Assembly: GCA_949825045.1 (NCBI GenBank)
Contig: OX463835.1
Span: forward strand, 18,927,201-18,991,200
Direction: 5' to 3'
Origin: Argyresthia goedartella
Lineage: Eukaryota; Arthropoda; Insecta; Lepidoptera; Argyresthiidae
Length of the DNA: 64,000 bases
The position numbers and the translations under genes are program-made. Of the stretch, positions 20,719 to 30,148 are shown piece after piece. Each line of letters starts with the position of its first letter. Position 1 is the stretch's first letter. Below the pieces are notes generated by a model, which saw nothing but the letters and a program-made list of their open reading frames with translations, did not search any database and was not told the origin of the DNA.

Positions 20719-22542
20719 ATGTCGTTGTCTGAAATACAGAAGGGTGTTTCTAAGGAGCTCAGATGGTTTTCCTCCGCACACGGTCTGATAGACCGTTTAG
20801 ATAGGCATGATGTGGTATTGGAGCGGTCTATGGACGTTAAGGAACGCTACAACAGGGTGCTCGAATTGTCCGCGCAGGCGGAAGCAGTTGATGGTTGCGC
20901 ACCTGACAGGCTGTCACGGTTGCTAGGGGATGTCGACCAGTGTATGGAGATGGCAGCTGCTATCACGCAGAAGGCTGCGGACATACGTAGGCAGCGCGAG
21001 TCCAGCCGTGGTGGTGACATTGAAGCACCTCTGCCGCATCAGGGATCGGGGACCAGGTTACCCGTTATAACTATGCCTACTTTTGACGGAGTGTCCGGTG
21101 AATGGATGAGCTTCATCAATCTGTTCGACAGTTTGGTGCACATGCGATCGGACATTACCAAGTCTGTCAAAATGGCTCAGCTGGTGGCAGCATTGAGGGG
21201 TCAGCCCAGGGAGCTGGTCGCTCATTTGACAGTTACGGAGGGTAACTATGAAACGGCCAGGCAATTGCTGGTCAGACGTTACCACAACAAACGGAGGTTG
21301 GCCGATGCCCAACTGAACCGTTTGTTTAGCATCCCGGTTGTGAACAAGGTCGGGGCCATACAGACGGAGGTTTTGAACCCGTTGTTGTCCGTCACCAAGG
21401 CCCTAGAGAATCTTGGACTTCCGGTTGGTGAATGGTCCTACCTACTGCTGTACATTGTACTTTCCCGCCTACCCGCTGACGTGCAGACTCGTTTCGAACA
21501 GTCTCACGGGAGGTCGGCCGAGGACCTGCCCGCCTTCTCCGACTTGGTCGGATTTTTGGAAGAGGAGGCTCGACGGGCAGAGAATTTGGGGTTGACGGCC
21601 ACCCATCCTTCGGAGCCACAGAGAGCTGCCGGGAGCGCTGTGAGTAGGGGCCCTCCGACGAGGAAGGACCGCACCAACCGGCAGTCGTATGGGACTGTGA
21701 GTGCATTGACCCCACATAGTGAGACCTGCCCATGTTGTAGGCAGATTGGCCATGCTGTGGCCGATTGCAATAAGTTCGGGGAACTTAGGGTTGAGGGACG
21801 GCGCCGGATGGCCAAGCAGCGGAGCTGGTGTTTCCTGTGCCTCGGGCCACACATGGCTAGGGACTGCACGCGCACAAAATTGTGCGGATATTGTGGTGGG
21901 GCCCACAACAATTTGTTGTGCATGAACCGGTCCGGCCAACAGCCACCACAGGGCCGTACCCAGGGTGACACGGCATGGGGCCCTGAGAATTCGTTTGCGA
22001 CTCGGAGCGCAACTCAGGGGCCAATGTCCCCACGTGCACAGGGCGGTACTAGGGTGCAGGGCCGCACTCAGGGTCATCACATGGGGGGCCCTGAGTTTTC
22101 GGTTGCGACTCAGCATCCGACTCAGCGGGCAATGGGGCCACAAGCACGCAGCCACCCAGGGGTGCAGGGCCGCACTCAGGGTCATCACATGGGGGGCCCT
22201 GAGTTTTCGGTTGCGACTCAGCATCCGACTCAGCGGGACATTGGGTATGTTGAGCAGGCCGTAACGGGCGGGTGGCATGGGACACCTTCGAGCTATGCGG
22301 ATGCGGCTCGGACGCCGCCTCAGTTGTCGCCCCGCTCGTCGCCTCGTCCTCGTCGGTCGCATGTGATGTCCCCCCCGCTCATGGAGCGGCCACGGTTGGA
22401 TTCACGCCCACAACCCTTCGGGGGGCGTCGTAGGGTGGCAATGGAACCGGCGCGTGGGCCATTTGTACAATGGGACCCTCTGGCGTATAGCTGCCTACCT
22501 GATCGGTTACAGGCACAGTGGGGCCCCGGGGGTCCTCGCTAG
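20719..22542 (+). CDS. BEL-B Gag (607 aa)
   Basis: Structural polyprotein that would form the virus-like particle and bind the element RNA. Start MSLSEIQKGVSKELRWFSS. Residues 1-280 are helical and charged, with the capsid-type segment PTFDGVSGEWMSFINLFDSLVH near 115. Three zinc knuckles lie at about 334-395: CPCCRQIGHAVADC, CFLCLGPHMARDC and CGYCGGAHNNLLC. A low-complexity tail follows, with repeated QGRTQGHHMGGPEFSVATQ units. It ends at TAG 22540-22542 in the context CGC TAG GAA, in the same frame as pol. The frame is intact. Confidence 0.95.
   Translation: MSLSEIQKGVSKELRWFSSAHGLIDRLDRHDVVLERSMDVKERYNRVLELSAQAEAVDGCAPDRLSRLLGDVDQCMEMAAAITQKAADIRRQRESSRGGDIEAPLPHQGSGTRLPVITMPTFDGVSGEWMSFINLFDSLVHMRSDITKSVKMAQLVAALRGQPRELVAHLTVTEGNYETARQLLVRRYHNKRRLADAQLNRLFSIPVVNKVGAIQTEVLNPLLSVTKALENLGLPVGEWSYLLLYIVLSRLPADVQTRFEQSHGRSAEDLPAFSDLVGFLEEEARRAENLGLTATHPSEPQRAAGSAVSRGPPTRKDRTNRQSYGTVSALTPHSETCPCCRQIGHAVADCNKFGELRVEGRRRMAKQRSWCFLCLGPHMARDCTRTKLCGYCGGAHNNLLCMNRSGQQPPQGRTQGDTAWGPENSFATRSATQGPMSPRAQGGTRVQGRTQGHHMGGPEFSVATQHPTQRAMGPQARSHPGVQGRTQGHHMGGPEFSVATQHPTQRDIGYVEQAVTGGWHGTPSSYADAARTPPQLSPRSSPRPRRSHVMSPPLMERPRLDSRPQPFGGRRRVAMEPARGPFVQWDPLAYSCLPDRLQAQWGPGGPR
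22051..22245 (+). repeat. Tandem repeats in BEL-B Gag tail
   Basis: A unit starting GTGCAGGGCCGCACTCAGGG occurs at about 22055 and again at about 22163, about 108 bases apart, with the roughly 80-base core identical. It encodes the GRTQGHHMGGPEFSVATQHP segment twice. BEL-B copy 2 has a different expansion in the same region. Confidence 0.85.
22540..22542 (+). promoter_or_regulatory. In-frame amber codon between gag and pol (candidate readthrough site)
   Basis: TAG follows CGC and precedes GAA TTT. The frame stays open on both sides for the whole of gag and pol, and pol has no ATG at its start. The same arrangement is at 54337-54339 (BEL-B copy 2), 31949-31951 and 10991-10993 (BEL-A). Confidence 0.75.
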
Positions 22543-25500
22543 GAATTTGCGGCCCAACAATTTGTTGCCCCCCAACCGGAGACGGTGGTGTTACCGATCG
22601 CCTCTGTGCTTGTTTGGGATTTGGCGGGCAACCCAACATACGTTCGCGCCCTATTAGATTCTGGAGCTCAGGGCTGCATTGTATCGAACGATTTAGCAAA
22701 ATGGTTGGGCCTCAAGGTAAATAGGTATAATAATTCAATACGGGGCGTGGGGAATGTTACGGTTACGAATGTAGTTGGTCAATCGGTGATCACGTTCTCT
22801 CCACGTTATGACATTTTGACAAAAACATCCGTGCAAGCTTTAGTAATGACGCATGTCATGGGCAAACACCCCTTGGTGAAGTTGAATCCGGCCGTTCGAC
22901 TCCTGACGTCAGGACTCAAGTTGGCGGATCCCGATTTTGACACTCCAGCCCCGGTCGATCTGCTACTGGGAGCAGACGTTTTGGGTAGGTTTCTGTTGTC
23001 GGATCGGCGAGTTCTTCAGCCGGACGGGTTGATTGCTGTGGATACTAAGTTTGGTCACGTGATCATGGGTCCGGCATTGCCAATGGTTAGGCCTGCCGAG
23101 TCAGATGGCATACTTATTGGCTCAGCGTTGTCAGACGCTATCCAACGGTTCTGGGAGATAGAGGGACCTCCCACCGCTCGTCGAGTCGACGCAGACGAAG
23201 AAGAGTGCGAGTTGTTTTACCAGAATAGTACTGGTCGCCTTCGTTCTGGTCGTTTTGTAACTCGACTGCCTTTCAGGGCCGATCGACCGCCACTAGGAGA
23301 ATCTAGGAAGATGGCTGAGACGAGATTGATGTCGATGGAGCGTAGGATGTCAAGGGACGCCGTATTTAAACAAAAATACGTCGATTTCATGAGGGAGTAT
23401 GAGTCGTTAGGACACATGTCGGTATCGGGTGTGGACTGGAGATCTGAGGATCATTGTTTCCTTCCACACCATGCCGTCCTACGAACCCCTACCGGCAAGA
23501 TTCGAGTTGTTTTTGATGGGTCAGCACCTACCTCGAACGGGATGTCCCTGAATCAGTGTCTACATTCGGGACCCAAGTTGAGTCGTGATATTTCGGATAT
23601 TCTCACGAGCTTTCGGAGGCACCAGGTTGTATTTGTCGCAGACATTCGGATGATGTTTAGGCAAACGGTAATTCATCCGGCTGACAGAAGGTATCAGTTG
23701 ATACTTTGGCGTGAGTCCACGGCCGAGCCAGTCAAGGTCTATGAGTTGAACACGAACACGTATGGGTTACGGTCTAGCCCGTATTTGGCGATGCGTACCC
23801 TGCGGGAGTTGGCGTCGCGTGACCGTGTGAGCTATCCTAGAGCCGCCGCTATCCTGGAGCAAGATTTGTACGTCGATGACGTCTGCACAGGGGCAGCCAG
23901 TGTAGAGGAAGCTCTGGACCGACGTGACGAGCTCATTCAATTGCTGGAACGAGGCGGCTATGAACTACGCAAGTGGATGTCCAACTCCCCTGAGTTGATG
24001 GCTGGTCTCCCAGATGAGTTTCAACAAGACCCGCACGTTTTTGAGAATCCTGACAACCCTAACATGTTGTCAGTGCTTGGAATTCAGTACCGGCCCGTCC
24101 ATGATGAGTTTACCTATCGGGTGGTTTTAGAAACACCGAAGGCCTGGACGAAGCGGTCAGTACTGTCAACGATTGCGAGAACGTTCGACCCGAATGGATG
24201 GATTTCTCCAGTCACCTTTGCTCTCAAATGTTTTATGCAAAGGCTATGGGCGGCTCAGTTGACCTGGGACACCCACCTCTCAGGTGATTTGTTGACTGAT
24301 TGGACGCAAATGTTCACTTCGCTATCGGACATAAATAATGTATCGCTGCCGAGGAAATTGGTCCCTGCTGGGGATTACAGGGCAACCCTTCACGGGTTTT
24401 GTGATGCCTCTGAACGAGGGTTTGCGGCAACGGTTTATTTGCGAACCGTCACCTCCACCGGGGAGGTCGACGTGCGTTTGGTTTTGGCAAAAAGCAAGGT
24501 AGCGCCTATTCGGACAAGGATGACGATTCCAAAACTGGAACTGTCCGGGGCTGCTCTTTTGACCAAACTTTTGAATCACACTCTAACAGTGTTGCGTGGG
24601 TCAGTGGTTTTGGAGGATACGGTGTACGCGTGGACGGACAGCCAGATTGTTTTGTGCTGGCTGAAGGCTTCGGTCCATAACTTAGAGGTTTTTGTCGCGA
24701 ACCGTGTCTCCCAGATTGTGTCGTCTGAGGTCCCACTGACTTGGAGACATGTACCAGGAGAATTGAACCCGTCTGATTGTGCATCCAGGGGATGTCGGGC
24801 TCCTGAACTCGTTAGACACCATTTGTGGTGGGGACCACCCTGGCTTGCCAGGAGAGAATCGGACTGGCCCCACAGCCATGTAGTAGTATCTTCGGATCAT
24901 GGCCCCAGAGCGGCCGTGCATGTTACCCAGAAGGCTGAGGACCCTGACGCCGGGTTTCTGCTGGACCGGTATAGCTCACTTGACAAGTTGATAAACGTGT
25001 CCACTTGGATTAGGAGATTCGCTCGAAATTGTCGTACTCCTCGCGATCAGCGAACGTTGAACCCTATTCTGACTCCGGCAGAGCGAAACGAGTCGCTACT
25101 GAATTTGGTCCGGTTGGTACAGTCCTCAAAGTTTGGGGCAGAATTGGAGACTATACGAAGTGGACGTTCGAAATTGAAGGGAGCCGTCGCGCGTCTCAAC
25201 CCCTTTGTTGATTCGACCGGGTTACTTCGGGTAGGAGGAAGATTGCGCAATGCGAATCTGTCGTATTCGGCTCGTCACCCACTTCTGCTCCCCAAGGGGG
25301 GACAGTTAGTTGAATTGCTGGTGACTGATCGTCATATTAAAAACGCGCATGCCGGCTGTAACGCGTTGTTGGCCACGCTCCAGCGGGAGTTTTGGATCTT
25401 ATCTGCCCGCCGTGTCATACGGAACATCGTGTTTCGGTGCATGCCTTGTTATCGACTTAAGGCTGCCACGATGCAACCTCTCATGGGGGACTTGCCCCCT

Positions 25501-26433
25501 GATCGTGTGAATGAGGTCAGACCATTTTCAGGTGTTGGTACGGATTTTGCAGGACCGTTTATGGTGAAGAGTTCACGATTGCGTAACGCTAAGCAATACA
25601 AGGCGTACCTGTGTGTGTTTGTTTGTTTATCCACCAAGGCGGTACATCTCGAGCTCGTTGCTGATCTCTCGACAGAGGCTTTCATTGCTTGTTTGGATAG
25701 GTTTGTTTCTCGAAGGGGACTTCCAACTTTGATCCGCTCTGATAACGGCACTAACTACGTCGGTGCGGAACGATACTTACGAGAGATAGTCAACTTTTTG
25801 AATGTAAATAAGGTGGATATTGGAAAGGCCCTCTCCCGTCGGGGTATACAGTGGACCTTCAGCCCACCGAGTTGCCCCCACTGGGGTGGGACTTTTGAGG
25901 CCGTAGTTAAGTCAGCGAAGACGCACTTAGGGCGTATAGTAGGTCAGACCGCGCTGACTTTTGAGGAGCTCGCGACATTGTTTTGTAAGATCGAGGCCGT
26001 TCTCAATTCGCGACCGTTGTGTCCGCTCAGCTCGGATCCAAATGACCTGGAGGCTCTGACCCCAGGCCATTTCTTGATAGGACAGCCACTTAACGCGTTG
26101 CCCGAGCACCCCTTCGAGGGAGTGAAATTGTATCGGTTGTCAAGGTATCAGATGTTGCAGCAGTTTACTCAGAATTTCTGGAAGCGTTGGTCGCTCGAGT
26201 ATCTGCATATCTTACAACAGCGCCTTAAGTGGACTGACAAAACCAGCCCCCCTAGTGTTGGTGACCTCGTTCTGGTTAAGGATGCTAACCTACCGCCACT
26301 ACGTTGGCGCAGGGGGCGCATTGTTAACTTGTTCCCTGGCAAGGACGGGACCCCCCGGTCTGCAGAGGTTCTAGTAGGAGGCTTGGTACTAAAACGAGCG
26401 GTAGCAACGTTGTCTCGGCTGCCCGTAGATTAA
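22543..26433 (+). CDS. BEL-B Pol (PR-RT-RNase H-IN), about 1296 aa
   Basis: Pol polyprotein, in frame with gag and probably made by reading through the amber. Protease has LLDSGAQG at about residue 38 and LLLGADVLG near 145. RT has VFVADIRMMFRQ near 360 and YVDDVCTG at about 442. RNase H has GFCDASERG near 620, KLELSGAAL, and YAWTDSQIV near 680. Integrase has a His/Cys zinc region (RHIKNAHAGC...RCMPCY) near 930 and catalytic acids in TDFAGP (about 999), SDNGTN (about 1065) and GGTFEAVVK (about 1115). The C-terminal domain has FWKRWSLEYLHILQQRLKW and a basic tail. All motifs are present and no lesion is seen. Confidence 0.96.
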   Translation, partial: EFAAQQFVAPQPETVVLPIASVLVWDLAGNPTYVRALLDSGAQGCIVSNDLAKWLGLKVNRYNNSIRGVGNVTVTNVVGQSVITFSPRYDILTKTSVQALVMTHVMGKHPLVKLNPAVRLLTSGLKLADPDFDTPAPVDLLLGADVLGRFLLSDRRVLQPDGLIAVDTKFGHVIMGPALPMVRPAESDGILIGSALSDAIQRFWEIEGPPTARRVDADEEECELFYQNSTGRLRSGRFVTRLPFRADRPPLGESRKMAETRLMSMERRMSRDAVFKQKYVDFMREYESLGHMSVSGVDWRSEDHCFLPHHAVLRTPTGKIRVVFDGSAPTSNGMSLNQCLHSGPKLSRDISDILTSFRRHQVVFVADIRMMFRQTVIHPADRRYQLILWRESTAEPVKVYELNTNTYGLRSSPYLAMRTLRELASRDRVSYPRAAAILEQDLYVDDVCTGAASVEEALDRRDELIQLLERGGYELRKWMSNSPELMAGLPDEFQQDPHVFENPDNPNMLSVLGIQYRPVHDEFTYRVVLETPKAWTKRSVLSTIARTFDPNGWISPVTFALKCFMQRLWAAQLTWDTHLSGDLLTDWTQMFTSLSDINNVSLPRKLVPAGDYRATLHGFCDASERGFAATVYLRTVTSTGEVDVRLVLAKSKVAPIRTRMTIPKLELSGAALLTKLLNHTLTVLRGSVVLEDTVYAWTDSQIVLCWLKASVHNLEVFVANRVSQIVSSEVPLTWRHVPGELNPSDCASRGCRAPELVRHHLWWGPPWLARRESDWPHSHVVVSSDHGPRAAVHVTQKAEDPDAGFLLDRYSSLDKLINVSTWIRRFARNCRTPRDQRTLNPILTPAERNESLLNLVRLVQSSKFGAELETIRSGRSKLKGAVARLNPFVDSTGLLRVGGRLRNANLSYSARHPLLLPKGGQLVELLVTDRHIKNAHAGCNALLATLQREFWILSARRVIRNIVFRCMPCYRLKAATMQPLMGDLPPDRVNEVRPFSGVGTDFAGPFMVKSSRLRNAKQYKAYLCVFVCLSTKAVHLELVADLSTEAFIACLDRFVSRRGLPTLIRSDNGTNYVGAERYLREIVNFLNVNKVDIGKALSRRGIQWTFSPPSCPHWGGTFEAVVKSAKTHLGRIVGQTALTFEELATLFCKIEAVLNSRPLCPLSSDPNDLEALTPGHFLIGQPLNALPEHPFEGVKLYRLSRYQMLQQFTQNFWKRWSLEYLHILQQRLKWTDKTSPPSVGDLVLVKDANLPPLRWRRGRIVNLFPGKDGTPRSAEVLVGGLVLKRAVATLSRLPVD

Positions 26434-26465
26434 GGGACAGGTGGGTGCCTGTCCGGGCGGGTGAT
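26434..26465 (+). promoter_or_regulatory. BEL-B stem-loop plus polypurine tract
   Basis: One base after the pol stop, GGACAGG (26435-26441) pairs with CCTGTCC (26448-26454) over the loop TGGGTG. GGGCGGGTGAT then leads to the LTR at 26466. Stem and spacing match BEL-A; only the loop differs. Confidence 0.75.
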
Positions 26466-26969
26466 TGTTCGATTCAAAATCGATACTCGATCTATGGTTC
26501 CGGAACGGCCATTTTGAATTTGAGGGAGCGGCCATCTTGGCAGTTTTTGACATCTGACAGACGAAAAGCCCCCGCATGTGACGCGTATTGATTTTGGGCA
26601 TTAAAATTAAATCGTAAGCCATCTGGAATTGTATTCGGGCTCCCCTCAGGATTGTCTTATAGCTGAGTGTATTGTGGTTCTCCGAACCAGATAAAGTTCG
26701 TATTTACGTAACACTGTGCGCGTCGAAGCTGGCCTGCCAGCCATACCTGGTTGGCTGAAGAACCTGTCTACCAAGAAGAGCCTAGGGTGCACCCAGGCCT
26801 TGCAGAGAGACAGGAGTTTGACGGGAACGAAGCACAGACCAGGTCAGATAGAATCTATTTACTTTAGCTCGGTGAATCGCCGACGTTCTTGCTTCTTGGC
26901 ATCTGATCGCTACGCTACCTCGTAGCTATGGGCCCCTGCGAGGTCATCGGGTGCCGAGAGGCCTGAACA
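26466..26969 (+). repeat. BEL-B copy 1, 3' LTR
   Basis: 504 bp, partner of 19633-20136, followed by the second ACTAG. Confidence 0.97.
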
Positions 26970-26974
26970 ACTAG

Positions 26975-27262
26975 TGAACGCAGGAGAGTCGCACCGCTAT
27001 CCCCAGCCGCCACTGAAATCAACTCCTTCAGTATGTCGGGGCGGATCCCATCCAAGCCCGCTGCGGACCCGCTATTGAAAGACGTGATTGCCTCCAACAC
27101 GTCAGCCGCTTCAACCGCCAATGTTTCGCTTGAGAGGGCGGGTTCCGGAGGGAAGTGGAGGTCACGTGACGGTGGCGGGTGCTTTCGCCGCAGGGACTCC
27201 AAAGTCTCCTCACTGTCAGCTGCCACAGAGCAGTCAGACAGGAGGATCCGAACAGCACCGCC
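26975..27262 (-). CDS. RLE-type retrotransposon polyprotein, N-proximal part
   Basis: The reading frame enters at the 5'-truncated end (27262) and has no start codon of its own. It shows the pre-RT segment with AAGLDGIRPDILKEL, a typical finger-region motif of non-LTR RTs, and runs up to the BEL-B insertion. It continues at 19632 in the same frame. The 5' truncation lies a little upstream of the RT, so any N-terminal DNA-binding domain is missing. Confidence 0.82.
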
Positions 27263-27272
27263 ATTTCCATTG

Positions 27273-28921
27273 ACTCACTCATCTCCGCTTGTCAAGGCTA
27301 CGAAAACATCTTGGATAGAGACCATCATTTCCAGGAACCAAAGCCAGCCGACAATCATCTTGCAAAAGAATTTGACTACACTTCATCCGCACCCTCATCT
27401 TCTAAGGCTACTGGTGGGTCTGGTGGTTCTAACTTCAAACCATCTTCCTTTACCAAACCAAACTATACCCCTAACTACACCCCCCAGTACAAACAAGTAA
27501 ATGCTGTGTCCAACAATTCTAAGGCTACTGGTGGGTCTGGTGGTTCTAACTTCAAACCATCTTCCTTTACCAAACCAAACTATACCCCTAACTACACCCC
27601 CCAGTACAAACAAGTAAATGCTGTGTCCAACAATTTGTTTTGTCTTCGTTGCCGAACTAATGATCACTCGTTAAGGTCTTGTTCTCAACCTCGCTTTCCC
27701 ATTTGTTTCAAATGTGGTTTTAAAGGTTTCAAGCTTTTAGATTGTCCTAACTGCATCAAAAGCTCTGCTAAAACTCCTTCTACTAATCCAAAAAAACTAA
27801 GTAGGCACGACTTGGATAAATCTTCTAACTTTGATCCTGAAGAATGGCAGAATTGGCTCTCTAGCCTTAGAAATTTCTTTCAATTCTATAAAACTTCTTC
27901 AATCCTCTACAAGGAAGAAAGAGATTTAAACAGGCCCTTCTTAAAAATACTCGTAAATAATTCCCCATTCTTCGGATTACTTGATAGTGGCAGTTCAATT
28001 ACTATACTTGGTAATAATTCTCATCTAGAATTCTTAAAATTGGGCTACACACTATCCAAGTCGGGTTCTATTACTGTCGCTACTGCGGATAATCATAAAG
28101 TAAATTCTCTAGGATACATTGATTTGCCTGTAACTTTCAATGACCAGACTCACATTATTAGGTCTCACGTTATTCCTGGCATACACCCCTCGATTATACT
28201 TGGTGTAGACTTTTGGAAACAATTCAATCTTGTTCCAGAACTCTTGAATGCTTCTTTCTTTAAGGAACTTCATTGCAATGTCAGTGCTCCTATCGAAAAG
28301 AAAGTTCTCCCTTATGAATTTCTAACTCCTGAACAAAGAGTAATTGCTGATGATATTATTGCTCGATTTAAAACTATCTCGTTTGAAGAAAAAGGTGAAC
28401 TAGGGCGTACTGATTTAATAAGTCATGAAATCGACACCGGTGATACTTCACCCATTAAGCAGCGCTCTTACAGACTCTCTCCTGAAAAACAAAAGGCTCT
28501 TATTAATGAAGTCGATAAAATGATCGAATGGAAGGTCATTGAAAAGTGCGAAAGTCCTTGGCTTTCTCCTGTTCTTATAACTCCAAAGAAAGATGGCGAT
28601 TGGCGTTTTTGCGTCGATAGCAGAAAACTTAATTCAGTCACTCGTCGCGACGCTTATAGTCTTCCTCTTATGAATGAGATTCTTGATCATCTTAGAAATG
28701 CTAAATATATGTCTAGTATTGACATTGCTAAGGCTTTTTGGGAAGTGCCCTTAAATCCTCCTGATAAAGACAAAACGGCATTTTATGTACCTGGAAGAGG
28801 TATGTACAGATTTGTGGTTATGCCTTTTGGCTTGACGAATGCTCCTGCTACGCAACAAAGACTTATGGATATCTTATTTACCCCTGAATTTGAGTATAAG
28901 GTATTCTGTTATCTTGATGAT
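27273..28921 (+). pseudogene. Gypsy gag C-terminus, protease and RT N-terminus
   Basis: Gypsy coding resumes after the RLE element. In one frame come the end of the capsid, two exact 39-residue repeats, and a zinc knuckle (CLRCRTNDHSLRSC). A second knuckle-like CFKCGFKGFKLLDC has Phe in place of the zinc-binding His. The protease follows (GLLDSGSSIT near 27978 and SIILGVDFW), then RT (SPVLITPKKDGDWRFCVD, FVVMPFGLTNAP). The frame ends in the RT catalytic box at 28910-28921, where BEL-A copy 3 is inserted. Gag and pol share one frame here. Confidence 0.9.
27401..27634 (+). repeat. Exact 117-bp tandem duplication in Gypsy gag
   Basis: Units 27401-27517 and 27518-27634 are identical and keep the frame, duplicating a Gly/Ser/Asn/Pro-rich linker before the zinc knuckles. 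Confidence 0.95.
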
Positions 28922-29488
28922 TGTTTAATATTTATGCTTCGGAACGCACCGGTTTTTTGTTGCGCGGATCGACCGCGAGTAATCGGGACATCACTAAGCG
29001 GAAACGGACCGCAGCTGTCACTCGTATCGAAACGAGAGGAAAAATTGGAGGTTATCTTTTCTCATCGGGAGAACAAACATGTCTGCTCAGGCATCGTGCC
29101 ATTGATGGTATTTCGGTGTACCAATTACCAAATACAGGCGTCGGGCCTGGTCGGAGTGTTAATCATCTACATCGTCGGGAAATAAGTAGATTCGAGTCGG
29201 GAAATAAGTGATCCATGTTGATTGGACATCGTCGTATCGGTAGCGGCGACTCCACGTGACGGCAGGCAGCACGCCGGCGACAGCGTCGGGCAGCGACGGC
29301 AAGGTTCGGTTCCTCTCCTATCCCAAAACTGTCTCCTATCCCGCATTCCCGTCTCGAATCGAGCTTTCGATCTCCGGTCTGCGACGACAAGGTCAGTAAC
29401 AATCATTCAACTCACTTTTCTCTCACGTGCTGGCAAAAACCCACCCCCTCGGGATTCCACGCCGTTCGGTAGGCGTGGAAATTAATCA
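28922..29488 (+). repeat. BEL-A copy 3, 5' LTR
   Basis: 567 bp. It differs from its partner mainly at about 29198-29216, where TCGGGAAATAAGTGATCC replaces the usual sequence and repeats a motif found about 22 bases upstream. Confidence 0.96.
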
Positions 29489-30148
29489 TTTTGGTAGCAG
29501 GCGCGGTTTTCCTAGTGGGAAATCATCGATTCACGGTTGTAGGGTTGCCTTTTGCCACATTGTAGTTGGGAGAAAAGAATATCTCAGATTGGCCGGCAAT
29601 CTGTTTGTGAGTGAGTCTGTGGTCGGTACACCACAATTAAAGTTCATTTTCGGTTAGTCGGAAACTATAAGTGTAGTCGGAAACTACTGTTGTGCACATA
29701 AAAGATTGAACAGTCATTCTGCGAAGTAACTAGATTGTATTACTTGCGGTAGAACGTCGGGTTCTATAGTACTGCAGTGTTATTTCGGTTTACACGGGCT
29801 ATTTAGGGGGTATTAAGCTGATTTTGCTGACCTCAAAAGAAGTGTGGGTCATATCGGAGGGGCCACTTCTAGAAAAATAGTTTTTTTTTATAATACCTTT
29901 TTGTGTGTTATTTGTATTGTACCATATGGTGGCATTCTCTAATTGATTTAGAGTATATATTTATAAGGTGTATGTCCACAGGGCGACCATATTAAATATT
30001 GTTTAGGATTTAATTGTTTTAGTGGTTGCCTTGGTTTTTACAACTTAGTTTTAATTTCTGTGCCCAGCGCTGACGGGAAAGTGCTGGTCTCTGGCTGTGC
30101 TTAGTTCGGTAGTGAAGCATAGGACCAGAAACAATTGAATTGGTAACC
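29489..30148 (+). other. BEL-A copy 3 5' leader and primer-binding region
   Basis: Starts TTTTGGTAGCAGGCGCGG (primer site, TGG at 29492). The rest is untranslated leader without a gene. It matches the leader of copy 2 in reverse (12770-13446). Confidence 0.75.

Larger units (their letters stand above)
19633..26969 (+). mobile_element. BEL/Pao retrotransposon BEL-B copy 1, apparently intact
   Basis: 7337 bp with two 504-bp LTRs (19633-20136 and 26466-26969) in which I see a single difference (GAACT/GATCT near position 30). The duplication ACTAG flanks it (19628-19632 and 26970-26974). Gag and pol are both uninterrupted apart from the shared in-frame amber between them. It sits inside the RLE polyprotein gene, making it a fourth-level insertion (Polinton, Gypsy, RLE, BEL-B). 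It is the youngest and best-preserved element in the window. Confidence 0.97.
17414..27262 (-). mobile_element. Non-LTR element with RT and restriction-like endonuclease (RLE)
   Basis: A minus-strand, 5'-truncated non-LTR retrotransposon in the Gypsy gag. It is flanked by an exact 10-base duplication ATTTCCATTG (17404-17413 and 27263-27272). About 2.5 kb belongs to the element; the rest is the BEL-B inserted in it. It has no poly-A tail. The RT carries YLDDG and the C-terminus has a CCHC motif and an RPD...D endonuclease-like motif, as in R2/R4/NeSL-type elements. I do not assign a clade. Confidence 0.88.

Noticed and set aside
21469..22362. Long antisense frames opposite BEL-B gag and pol
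   Set aside because: They arise from GC-rich codon bias and the tandem repeats of the gag tail on the other strand.
26434..26465. The stem-loop after pol read as a bacterial-type terminator
   Set aside because: The context is a eukaryotic LTR retrotransposon, there is no T-run, and the position next to the purine tract suits an RNA or priming element.
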